Shown here piece after piece: positions 35,351 to 47,000 of a stretch of 64,000 bases of DNA. The translations under genes were made by a program, and so were the position numbers. The DNA lies in assembly GCA_002914805.1 (NCBI GenBank), contig JXTB01000022.1, positions 1,101,523 through 1,165,522 on the forward strand, read 5' to 3'. Every line of letters begins with the position of its first letter. The first letter of the stretch is position 1. The notes under the pieces were generated by a model, which made no database searches, was not told the DNA's origin, and saw nothing but the letters and a program-made list of their open reading frames with translations. This stretch comes from Parasponia andersonii. Its lineage: Eukaryota > Streptophyta > Magnoliopsida > Rosales > Cannabaceae.

Positions 35351-36588
35351 CATATAATTGTACATTGTAAAACAGATAAATAATTAGTACGGTTAAGTAT
35401 GGTTTACTTACCTTAAGTCTAAGTAAAAATAAAAAGTCAAGAAAAGTGAGAATGTTCTCCAAATGCTTATGACTTACTTGCCATGCCTACATTATCAATA
35501 TTATAAGTGCAAATTTATTTAGTTTATTTTTCTTATTTCAATTAAATTTCTCAAAAGACTATTTTATCTTTAATGCACTTAAAATGAACATAATTTATGT
35601 ATAAAATTAAAAATATCAAATATAGAATACAATCAACATCTCATATAATAATCTCACAAACAATTTCATAGAATACGCTTGTAGTTTTGGACTCCGAAAA
35701 TTAGTACAAAAACAATAACCAAAACTGACAGTAACTCATATAAAAATTATATCTCATTAATCACCAAGCAATTTGACGTAAAATTCACAACAATATTTTT
35801 AAAACAATATTTTACCATAAAAAATTAAAATAATTCACAAAATATACTTGAAAATAATATTATGTATTTTTAGATTTTAAACACATAATCTATCAATTTC
35901 GTTTGTTTTTTGACTAATAGATACAAAATGATTTATTTCTCCTACTACAAAAATATTTTAATACTGAAAAATTTTTGAAACATATTAATATAGAAACATA
36001 ACTAGAAATTTTTATTGGCTCAAAATATGACGTTAACTAATTATTCATAATTTATAACCATCCTCTTACAAAATTGTCAGCACCAAATCACAATAGTACA
36101 CACAAAATTTCGAAAATTATGAACACTAATCCATTAAGAAATACTACCTATAAATTTTATAGTGATCATGTAATATATCTAAAAATATACTTTACAAATA
36201 TTAGATCATGAAGAGTTCTATAAAAATAATATATAAAATCTAGAATCACAGAAAAGTATTTATTGACAGATTTTTAGCACACTGATAGTGTGTAATAAAA
36301 AATTTATTATTATTTAATTAAAATACTATTGGTTCCAAAATATTTTGAGACTAAACTAAATATCTCCAGAAAGATCTACGAAAAAGAAGAGTACAAAAAT
36401 AAATTATAGAAATCAGTTTTATAAGAAAATAAAATAATAACATATTTATGCTAAGGAACATTAAAATCATAAAATAATCAATAAAATTATGTTTAATCAC
36501 ATATATACAGTCAATTAAGACTCATTATCAAATCTATAGAAAAATAAGTAAATAAACAATTGAAAGAAGTATGTGTGGAGATTTTACT
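35351..36588. other. AT-rich spacer between the two LTR-like arms
   Basis: No coding frame. It is probably LTR-derived (U5 or internal) sequence of one of the two gypsy remnants, because GTGTGGAGATTTTACTCGCA near 36572 leads straight into a phrase shared with 35298-35335. The boundary between the remnants cannot be placed by eye. Confidence 0.4.
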
Positions 36589-37271
36589 CGCATAAAATAA
36601 TATGTTATATGTCATCAATTTCATATATTATATGTCATCAATTGATAACCTATAACATATTATTTTATGTTTTTTTTTTTTTTAATGTTATTTTTTTTTT
36701 CCTTTTATAAGTCATATAAATGACTCATGATGGCCTCCTTTTTTGTTTAATTAATATATATTTAATTTATATTTAAATATTAATTTATATATATGTTATA
36801 TGAAATTCCAAATAAAATAGTTGCATAAATAATTTTTCTTTTTTTTTTTACACAACACTTAAATTAAAATTAAATACCATATTGTGCTAATTAAATATCA
36901 ATAACATTAATGACAATAATTACTTATTTAAATAACTTCAAATAAATATATTAGAGTATCCTAATTACACCTTTTTATTATTTTAAGAATCTACAAAAAT
37001 TTTAGTACGCATATAAGACAATTAGATTAATAATGCACTCATAAAAAAATATAAAATGATAAAAAAAAAATATCCTCAATATGTAGTAAATGCAGACTTT
37101 ATGTTTTAATTTTTATATTACAGCATGTATACGTCGATCGAATACTGTTGGACATTATCACTGCATAAAATCAAGTTAGACACAAATACTATAAAAATTA
37201 AATAGCATTAAATGCAATTAATAACAAGTAACACTTAACAATTATAGAGCATTCTAATCATGGGTATTACA
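36589..37271 (-). repeat. 3' LTR of the minus-strand gypsy element (partial)
   Basis: On the minus strand the LTR starts TGTAATACCCATGATTAG at 37271, directly after a polypurine-like AAGAGGGGAAGA and the pol stop codon. A TATA-like CTTATAAAAGG lies at about 36711-36701. It is truncated or rearranged at the low-coordinate end, where 36592-36668 forms an imperfect palindrome (ATAAAATAATATGTTATATG ... CATATTATTTTAT). Confidence 0.7.
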
Positions 37272-37289
37272 ATGTCTTCCCCTCTTAAA

Positions 37290-40200
37290 TTAAATTTCAT
37301 CCTTGAAATTGAATGTACCAGAAAGATTGGGATACTTTGCACACATCCCTTCTTCTCGTTCCCATACTGCTTCCTCAGTTGCATGATTCCTCCAAAGAAC
37401 TTTAACTAGAGAAATAGTATTATTTCGTAACTCTCTAACTTTACGATCCAAAATCTTTATTGGAGTCTCCTCATATGAAAGATCATTACGAAGTTCTAAC
37501 GATTCATAATTCTAAATATAGGAAGGATCGGAAACATATTTTCTCAATATGTGGAATACATTATGCACACTCAATAATGATAGTGGTAATGCTAATCTAT
37601 ACACTAGATCACCCATTCACTCTAGTATCTCAAAAAGTCCAATGAAACGAGGATTTAGCTTACCCTTCAATCTGAATCTCATCACTCTTTTCATAGGTGC
37701 TACTTTCAAAAAGACCATATCTCCAACTACAAATTCCAAAGGTTTTCTTCTTTTATCTGCATAATTTTTCTGTCAACTTTGTGTTGTCCTCATATGTTAC
37801 TAGATCTTATCAATCACCTCAATTGTTTGTTGTACTATGTCTGGACTTATCAACTTCCATTTTCCTATTTTATCCCAATGTACAGGAGATCTACATTTCT
37901 TTCCATATAGAGTTTCACATGGCGCCATTCTAATTGTGGCCTGAAAACTATCATTATAAGAGAAACCTACTAAAGGTAAAAACTTATCCCAAGAATCTTA
38001 GAAATCGATCACATAAACTCTTAATATATCTTCCAATGTCTAGATAGTTCTCTCCGATTGACCGTCGGTTTAAGGGTGAAATACTATGTTAAATCTTAAC
38101 TGCATTCCTATAGCCTTATGCAAGCTTTTCCAGAAGATAGATGTAAACTTTGGATCTCTATCTAAAACTATCGACTAGAGTACTCCATGCAGCCTTAATA
38201 TCTCTGCCACATATAACTCTGTAAACTGGTCCATGCTGAAGGTCTTCTTAACTGGTAAGAAGTGGGCTAATTTTGTAAGTCGATCCACTATCTCCCAAAT
38301 CGAATTATATCTTTTTTGGGTCTTAGGTAAACCAAGTAAAAAATCCATTCTCACATGCTCCTATTTGTATTTCGAAGTCAAAAGTAGTTGTAAGAAACTA
38401 GAAGGTCGTTAGTACTCGGCCTTTACCTACTGGCAAGTCAGACAATATTCAATGAATTTTGCTATATCCTTTCTCGTACCAACCTAGTAATAATACTACT
38501 TAGATCTTTAAATATTTTGGTACCTCCTGCATAGATAGAACAAGGAGTATAATAAGCTTCATTCATAATCTCCTTCTTTAATTCTTTATCGTTGGGAACA
38601 TACAACCTCTTACCATACCTTAATGTTCCATCTTCGGAAATTACCAACTCAGGACATTTTCCTAGTTGTACATCACCTTTTAATTTGGTAATCATCGGAT
38701 CATTCAATTGAGTAACTTTAATTCTTTCTTGGACAATTGGTTTAATCGATAAAGCAGTAAAATATCCTATTTCCCTTTTTAATACCAGCTTTAAATCAAA
38801 ATTTTGGATCTCATTCCTTAACTGAATAGAGGTACCTTGCAAGATCAAAAGATTTCTAATAGTCTTTTTGCTCAATGTATCTGCAACCACATTCGCCTTT
38901 CTTGGGTGGTAGTTAATCACAAAGTCATAATCCTTTACTAATTCTAACCATCGACGTTGTCGCATATTCAACTCTTTTTGTGTGAATTATTGCTTTAAAC
39001 TCTTATGGTCTGTGAAGATTTCATACTTGGCTCCATATAAATAATGCCTCTAAATCTTGAGAGCAAACACAATGGTTACTAACTCAAGATCATGGTTGGG
39101 ATAATTCTTTTCGTAATCCTTCAACTGTCATGATGCATAAGCAATTACTTTACCATGTTGCATTAAAACACAACCCAAACTAAGCTTGTATACATCATTA
39201 TAAATAACGAATCCTTCAATACCTACAAGGATAGCTAAAACTAGCATTGATGTTAATTGTTGCTTTAATTCTTAAAAACTCTTTTCACACTCGTCGGACC
39301 AGTTGAACTTGAAATTTTTCCTAGTCAATTATTCAAAGGAGAAGCAATTCAGGGAAAATCCTTCCACAAAATGATGATAATAACCAACCAAACCTAGAAA
39401 GCTACAAACCTTATCTATATTTTTCAGTACGAGTTTACTTTTGACAACATCAACTTTACTAGGGTCTACGACTATACCTTCCCTTGGAAACAATATGGCC
39501 AAGAAACGGTATATAATCTAGTCAAAACTCACACTTCTTGAATTTAGCATATAATTGCTTCTCACAGAGGATGTCAAGGACCAATCTTAAGTGTCGCTCA
39601 TGCTCCATCTTGCAACATCAATATACCAAAATGTTATCTATGAAAACAATCACAAATTGGTCTAAGTATTCCTTGAGTACTCTATTCATTAGGTCCATAA
39701 ATGTAACTGGGGCATTAGTCAAACCAAAAAGTATGACCAAGAACTCATAATGCCCATCTTTGAACGAAAAGCAGTTTTAGACATCGTCTTCCTGAACCTT
39801 CAGCCGATGATAACCTGATTGCAGGTCTATTTTAGAGAAATGGCTAGCACTTTGTAGTTGGTCAAACAAATCTTTAATTCAAGGCAATAGATACTTATTT
39901 TTAATTATGACCTTGTTTAGTTCACGATAATCGATGCACAATCTCAAGGACCTATCTTTCTTCTTGACAAATAATACTTGAGCTCCTTATAGAGAATAAC
40001 TTGGTCGGATAAATCCCTTATTTAGTAATTCTTAAATTTGCATCTTAAGTTCTTTAACTCCGCAGGTACTATACGATACAATGCCTTTGATATTGGAGCA
40101 GCACTATGTATCAAGTTAATCTTGATTTCAATCTCTCGATCTGGTGATAACCCAAGCAAATCATCATGGAAAACATTTAGGTACTCACACATAATTGGTA

Positions 40201-40790
40201 CGTCCTCTATTGCTAATCCTTCTTTTGAGGCATCTATAATTGAAGCTAGATATCTTATACATCCTTTATTGACCATTCATCGAGCTTTCATTGCAGAGAT
40301 AATATGAATACATAGCATGAGTTTTGAACTAGTAAAACTAAAGCTTTGCTCGTTTAAGGGATTGAATACTACAACTCGATCATGACAATCTATATTGGCA
40401 TAGTAATTACTAAATCAATCCATCCCAGTATGACGTCAAAGTCATGAAATCCAAGAATTAAAAGATCAACAAATAAAATGTGTCCTCCAAACTTGATTGT
40501 ACAGGCTTTTAAGATGCTTCTTGATTCCATTATATCTCTCGGCGGGGTGGATATATTAACCCAGTATTTGATGGCATAAATGTCCTATTCAATTTCTTAA
40601 CAAAGTTGCTATTAATGAAAGAATGAGTAGCCTCTGAATCTATAAGTACTTTTGCAAACAAGTCATATATATTCATAATACCTAACACAAATAATTAAGG
40701 TGGCATATTTTGACTAATAGGGTTCACCTCTAGATTCCTATTATTCCGCGATCTAGTACTTGTCTAGCCGTTCTTAATTAAAGAAAAAAA
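37290..40790 (-). pseudogene. Ty3/gypsy (chromovirus-type) pol remnant, degenerate
   Basis: Read on the minus strand from 40790 downward. The aspartic protease region near 40640 has the active triplet as Asp-Ser-Glu in place of the usual Asp-Ser-Gly. Reverse transcriptase start at 40276-40022 and downstream (LYRIVPAELKNL, then [19 protein letters not shown] near 39930 in a broken frame). RNase H and integrase zinc region at 38971-38462 (RRWLELVKDYDFVINYHP, ADTLSKK). The integrase core follows in broken frames to about 37900. A chromodomain-like end (VLWRNHATEEAVWEREE near 37390) stops with TAA at 37292-37290. The order protease-RT-RNase H-integrase-chromodomain marks a chromovirus, perhaps the Tekay/Del group. 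Many stops break it, and gag and the 5' LTR are missing, so it is a 5'-truncated fossil. Confidence 0.85.
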
Positions 40791-41674
40791 AAAAGAAAAG
40801 CCTTAGTTTTTTATAACCTCATTATGCCCAACTATGAAATACTAAGTATATACACATAATCTTCATAAAATAAACTAACAGTATAATATAAATAAACTGT
40901 AACATTTGAATTACTAGATGGTAGCAAATTAGCTCTCAGTAACATGTGTAGTGGTCTAGAAAAGTCTACATAATCGTTTAAAACCATGCTTTAATACCAT
41001 TGGGCCTCACCTAAAAGTACTAACTTGAAGGTACTTTTGGGCTCATAGACCATCACTTAAATACTCGTGATCTTCTCATAGCATACCTAATGCAAGACTT
41101 GAGGCGTTATACTTATGAAGGAATTATCTTCACTTTCCTTTTTTTTTTTTAGATAAAAAAAAAGATTTAGAATACATGTATAAATGAATAAATAAGTTCT
41201 AAAATAGAATAAAAGTGACAAAATACTAATTATAATTAGGTAAATCTAGTGGGGACATACTTGAGACACTTTTATTTTTTGCTTAAAAAATAAAAAAGGA
41301 AAAAAAATTGAGTAGCCCCCACTCACCCCCTTCCCTCTGCCCCTAATTGGAATGCTAAACTTGGCCTGAAAGAGAGGAATACATGGATGGGTAAAATTGA
41401 AGCAACAAAAATTTCACTTTTAAAAAAGGGCATAAATGTTGGAGAAAAGGAAAAAAAAAAAAATCTATTAATATTAGGTACTAAAAAAAGGCACCCAATA
41501 TAGTTTTTGATTCTCTAAACAAAATATAAAAGTTCATTTCTTAACACTTTGATTCTCTTAAAATCTCAAGTAAATCCTAAAAGCCACGAGCTTTCATTCT
41601 ACATAATTTCTAGCCTAAAATATACCACCAACCTTATACCGCCATCTTTTGGACAAGGACTTTTTATTCTCTTA
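40791..41674. other. Intergenic DNA with a short transposon-like hairpin
   Basis: No gene. At about 41007-41040, CCTCACCTAAAAGTAC and GTACTTTTGGG form an inverted pair around CTTGAAG. Such CCTCACCTAAAAG-type words occur in dispersed plant repeats. A-rich and T-rich runs are frequent. Confidence 0.4.
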
Positions 41675-42224
41675 GGTCATATTTAGTATATTGTATAAAG
41701 ACTCTGCATTGTATTAATTAAACATAGTATTATGTTTGATTGTACTTTTATATTGTATTATTTAATAAGACATCAAAATTTAATACAATAAGGAGAGTAC
41801 TGTCTAATACAAAATAAAAGGTTTGTATTACACTATATTACATAAATTTAACTTTAACGTAGTATTGTAGAATACTCACTTTCCTCAGTTTTTCTGTTCT
41901 TAATTTCTCTCTCACATCATTTTATCCTTTTCAAAAGTGATATTTTTCTAAATAAATTTTAAAAGTGATATTTTCTAAATTTATATCTAAAAAGTGGTTT
42001 TTTGTAAGTAATTTTTTAAAAGTGATATTTTTCTAAATATTTTTTGAAAATGGTATTTTCTAAGTAAATTTTTGAAAACAGTATTTTTCAAAATAAACTT
42101 TTTAAATACAACATCTTAATACAAATGCAAAACCAAATATAGTACTGTAATAAAATAATACAATACAATACAATACAATACAATCTAATCTAATATAATG
42201 CAATATGATGCACCGAACATAGCC
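41675..42224. mobile_element. Tourist-like (PIF-Harbinger) MITE, 550 bp
   Basis: The left end GGTCATATTTAGTATATTG matches the reverse complement of the right end GGCTATGTTCGGTGCATCA and continues inward through TGCATTGTATTA-type sequence. TTA flanks both sides (41672-41674 and 42225-42227), the 3-bp duplication typical of this group. The interior carries about seven diverged copies of AAAAGTGATATTTTTCTAAAT (41930-42100) and a CAATA microsatellite (about 42150-42185). It is non-coding. Confidence 0.78.
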
Positions 42225-42439
42225 TTAAGTAGCCAAATGTCACTTTTTAAGAAACATGAATCAAAATTAACATAATTTTTTATACCTAATAGCAACCAAT
42301 TTCAACTTTTGAAATTCTCTTTAAGAATTGATTTTGGTGTAGAAAAATGGTAAAGCAAACAAATTATTTTGAAAAGGAAAGTTGATATAAATTAGAGCAA
42401 TAAGTAATGAGGAAATTTGATTTTTTATGATAATTTTTC

Positions 42440-42905
42440 AAAAAAAATTGCAAAATCCCAGATTCTGAAATTGTTTGAAAAATTTTGAATTTTAATTAGA
42501 AAAATACCACTTTTAAAAATATCTAGAATAATACCACTTTTTATTAATTGATAAGATAGATGAGGTAACTAGTCAAGTTACCTATAGTAACTCTAGCTCA
42601 GTGAGTGAGGTGGGATGAGAATTGTGTAGTAAGTCAGGAGTTTAACTCTTAGGGCATGTGGGTTATTTTCCTTCAATTTGTAATAAGTAGAGATTATTAG
42701 TTAAGCTCCAACTTGATTGATTGCCTCAAATACCATTAAAAATACTAATTTTGAAAAGTGATATTTTTCTAAATATTTATTAGAAGTATTACTTTTCTAA
42801 AACTTTTTTTTGGAAAGTGGTACTTTCTAAATAAATATAGACTTTCAAAAAATTTGGCCCATCCGAAATTTTTCAAGTTTCGGTACTTTAGGCCTGGAAT
42901 TTTGT
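42440..42905. mobile_element. MITE-like inverted-repeat element carrying a SINE
   Basis: The left part (GAAATTGTTTGAAAAATTTTG, AAAAATACCACTTTTAAAAA) is mirrored by the right part (TTTGGAAAGTGGTACTTTCT, CCGAAATTTTTCAAGTTTCG). The centre, about 42585-42730, is unlike the arms and contains a tRNA-like promoter, so a SINE appears to have inserted. Outer limits are approximate. Confidence 0.5.
42585..42730 (+). mobile_element. tRNA-derived SINE (old copy)
   Basis: TAGCTCAGTGAGTGAGG at 42594-42610 fits an RNA polymerase III A box. AGGAGTTTAACTCTT about 40 bases downstream fits a decayed B box. The 3' part (CCTTCAATTTGTAATAAGTA, ATTAGTTAAGCTC) matches the 3' part of the minus-strand SINE at 54656-54816 (CCTTTAAATTTGTAGTAAGT, ATTAGTTAAAACTC). 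It is not a functional tRNA: no cloverleaf arms can be paired. Confidence 0.65.
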
Positions 42906-42929
42906 AAGAAACCCATAAAAAATGAATAT

Positions 42930-43420
42930 TATTATGGAAAAAGTTCATAAATACCCGTTTTCAAAACCGTATTTTCATAAAGACTTGTTTTTTTAATTTT
43001 TATTTCATAAATACCCATTTTTATACCCATTTTTGGAGAAATATAGACCACTACTATTTTACATATAAAATGTAGACCATGGTATACATTTAATGCATGA
43101 AGGATAAACCGTAGTCTATATTTCATGAATTAAAATTGTACTAAAAATTAGTACATATTTTAAAATACATACCATAAGTTAAATTTATAATGAAAAGTGT
43201 AAACCGTGATAAACATTTACATTGTAAATGTCTACCATTCATATTTTACACATGAAATACGTACCTCATGAACAAAATTTATATTATAAATGTGGACTAC
43301 TCATACTTTGTATATGAAATATGACCATAAAAAGGGTATTTTTGAAAGAAAAACTAAAAATGTGTATTTATGATAATAAGTTTTAAAAATGGATACTGAG
43401 CGTAAATTTCTCTATTGTTA
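42930..43420. mobile_element. AT-rich MITE with long diverged TIRs
   Basis: The left arm AAAGTTCATAAATACCCG then TTTTCAAAAC, followed by ATTTCATAAATACCC, is mirrored at the right end, whose complement reads CTCAGTATCCATTTTTAAAAC, TTATCATAAATACACATTTT and CAAAAATACCC. The interior holds repeated phrases near AATGTAGACCATGGTATAC and CATGAAATA. It is non-coding, with no clear duplication at the ends. Confidence 0.5.
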
Positions 43421-44065
43421 TCCTATAATTTGGTATTCTAATTTTTCTTTCATTATTATCTTAGCGATTAGGGGCTTTGGTTCGCCTGAACTAGGAATGA
43501 CAATTGGACAGATCGATGACGGTTTTTTAATTACAATTTCCATCTCTAAAAATCAATCACAATACTATACCTGCCTCATTAACCATTCTTTTAAATGTGG
43601 GGATGGTGCGAGCATTAACCAACAAATAACAGGAAAAATCGTGATTACCCATTATTCATTGATAATAATAAAATATTAAAAAAATTAAAATGAAAATACT
43701 AAATTTTTTTCATAATCAATAAAATATTGTACATAATAATATACTAATAATTTTTAAATTCTAAAATTTAAATATATAATTACATAGAACTCTCTAAATT
43801 CATTATTTTATCGAAGATATAAAAATATAAATAATGTAAAATTAAATATACATCTACTTGTACAATAATTTTTCCTTGAATATATATATATATATATCAT
43901 TTTCTATTTTTCATCTAGATAGAATAACCACAAATATCCAGTGGATTATATTGTTATCCGTAGTCCGAATTGGTTATATTGAACGGGCTTGTTGGAGGAA
44001 GAGCGAAGGCCCAAACCTATGCCCTTAATGAAAAAACGAGGAACGCGAAAAGCATCAACGGAAAA
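43421..44065 (+). promoter_or_regulatory. Upstream region and 5' leader of the ankyrin gene
   Basis: An AT-rich stretch with a (TA)n tract at 43880-43898, followed from about 43960 by more balanced sequence that runs into the first exon. A Met at 43970 is in a different frame from the chosen start. No TATA box can be assigned with confidence because the whole area is AT-rich. Confidence 0.4.
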
Positions 44066-47000
44066 ATGGGGCTGGAGATTAACTCAGCAGAGGCAGACCA
44101 GACTGCCACGGAGACCGCCTCGCCGGAAAATGTTGAAGCCTTGCTTGAGGTACCTCTCTCTCTCTCTCTATATATATATATATGTGTGTGTGTATACGTG
44201 TATGTATAGATTCCTTAGTGATTTTGTGTTCTTCGCCTATTTTCAGTGATAAATTGCTTATGTCTATGTTAAGCCGAAATGTTTATTTGTATTATATATA
44301 TATATATATATATATATGTTTGGAAGGCTGCTAGATACGATGACATTGATGATCTCAAAAGCTTAGCTTCGACTGGTATTCCTCTTGATTCTAAGGACAC
44401 ACAAGGCCGAACAGGTTAGACTCTACTCTAAATTAAGTTTTTTTTTTTTTTGGGGGGGGGGGGGTAACTAATCTATTATTTGTTCTTGTTACTTCGTTTT
44501 TCATCTTAGGTTGATAACCCATGACATATAATTTTGTATTATTTATTTGGATGAAGAAATGGTATCTATATATATTTTTGTGGATAGAGAAAGATTACAA
44601 TAGAGAAATTTATATATGAATGCATATGTGCATATTATGTACATATAAGAAGCAAGAATTTAGTAGTCTTCTAAAAGAAATGGCAAAGCTAATTAGAACA
44701 GAAGCCCCAGAGAACTCAATAAACACTGAATTCCAAAGAAACTGTATCTCTTTAGGGAACATTTTATGGTGTGTGGAGAGGAGTACACATTTTGTTGGTT
44801 GGAGCACCCATTTTCTGGGGTAGTTAGGATTTCATTTCAGTCTTGAGCTTCTTCTAGTTCTTCTCTTATCTCGTATTTAGCAATGTTAAATAGGTTTATC
44901 TTCTTCAATTTGTTCTCCTTCCAGTGAGTGTGGGATGAGATGACATTCCCTCTGACAATCATATGTTACACAGCAAACATCAACCCTTGTGAGAGAATAA
45001 CATGAACAAACACATTGACATCAATTACAATGCAATAAAGTAGGAAATGACCTGACAATACATGTAGATGGTGAAAAATACGTATGGATTATATATACAT
45101 TAATGCATATTAAGTCTCAGTCGACGTTTTAGGGTAAGGTTTTATTGTTTAGTGGAGAATAAAAGGATGAGCTGTTGCCCCTTCTAAAACAATTTTTTGC
45201 TTTTCAGTTTTACTCTCACATTTTATTTACCCTTTGGACTTGCACACTTTAAGTAGAATCTGCTACATCAAGTATGTAGTAGCAAGCAAACAGATAAGTT
45301 AAAGTAACTTAGATGAAGCTAGGTGGGGGCTTTTATAAAATTTCAGTAAGTGAAGATAAAATGATCTTCAACCCTGGTAATTGGAATTCGGGAATGTATT
45401 ACAATGCTGAAATATAAAATTAGTCAGTTCATATGGAGAGGCTATGTTACCTGGATAATGGGAACAAAATGTTAGTAAAAGTTTCAGACCTGGTGATTAC
45501 TAGCGTGAGAATGGATGGTGATGGTAATTGGATGAGCCTGATTCATTAGGTTTAGGCCTTTTTTTTGGCTATATATTTCCTTCAAGGATTGAAAGAACAG
45601 GGCAATGTCTAATAAAGTGAGTCTTAAGACAGAATGGGAAAGGTTTCTCAGGAGTACAAGCAAAAGGGGATCTTTTGACAAATGTTAGACTGTATAGCGT
45701 TTCTTTTACCATTAATCTTTGTTCTTTTCCTGCCTCACCTTTCTTTTTTTTTTTTTTTTGGAAAGAAGGACAAAAGTTTATTAAAGAAAAATTGAAGAAG
45801 AGACAATAGGAGAGATAGACATCCCTCAACAAAAAGGAGAAAAACAACATAGCTTTTTAGCACTTACACCATGTTAATCTTCACTTGTGCTGTTGTGAAC
45901 TCAGGTGCATAAGTTGCAAATCTTCACAATCAATCATATGTTCTTTACGTAAAAAAATATTTGTGCAAGCTACGAAAAAATTTAAGTAGTTGCAGCTCAT
46001 AATATCTATCCTTATTTTATGTGCGTTATTCTTGCTGAGTGCTAAATAAAGTATTACTATTTTGTTTTGTTTTGTCTGTTTTTTTTTTTTGGTGCAACAT
46101 ACCAATCTTCCACTAAGTCTGTTTTGTCTATACATCAATCTATGGGATATGATTGTTCCTGTGAGTTCTACGCATGGTGTGGCTAGTCTTTTTCTTCCCT
46201 GCAAGATACCAGCTCTCCGCTAAGTCCACTTTGCATTCTTGATGACAGTGACGCCTGATGACTATCTCCTTATTGATCAGTAATGTATCATTCTGCTCAA
46301 AACTTAACAAACCAAAAACATTCCTGAGTGTTGCACTCTTGCTTGTTTTGGCATCTTTTTCAGCTTCTTAAGAATCCTTCCATGGTTCTAGCTCAGCTTT
46401 GTACCCAAAGAAGGGCATTTTTGTTCTCGGTCCCTCCTAACGAATAAAGGGGAGTTCTGTCAAATTTTAGACTGTGTTGTCCTTCCTGTATCATCCATCT
46501 CATTCTTTTCTGCCACCTTTAAGCTCTTAACTCGTGGCATAACTTGCAATATTGTGACTTAGGTTCACAAGTTGCTATCTTCATTATTAATCATATGGCC
46601 TTAATGAAGCTAAAAATAATTAGGAGCTAAACAAATTGGGAGATACTTTTGTCTAACATCCTTATGCATAAATATGAAAATACATATGTACAGACATTGT
46701 ATCCAACATCTTAAATATCTCATATGCAAACATACGTGCATGCACTGTGTACATATGATTTCTCAGATCATATTTGTGCCTTTTTCTTCCACTTAATTGT
46801 TGCTTGGAGTGTGATAGAAAAGGTTGGCTACTTTTTTTTTATTTCTTTATTTTTATTTTTTTCTCTCCCCTATGTAACATAGCATCCTCCATTAAGTCCA
46901 GTTTTGCCTACTTATAAAATATAATGACTCCTGAGGAGAATCTTCTCAGTGATCTGTAATTTATCATTGTCTTACGTTTTTTTTTCCCCCCCCAGTAATC

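Noticed and set aside
37460-37933. Plus-strand frames across the gypsy region
   Set aside because: Antisense shadows of the minus-strand integrase and chromodomain remnant.
42594-42650. tRNA gene candidate
   Set aside because: A and B box words are present but no cloverleaf pairing is possible, and the 3' part matches a SINE family.
43970-44209. Alternative longer start of the ankyrin protein at 43970
   Set aside because: That frame reads through the exon 1 donor but the upstream part has no similarity to ankyrin proteins and is in the leader; the start at 44066 gives a clean phase across all six exons.
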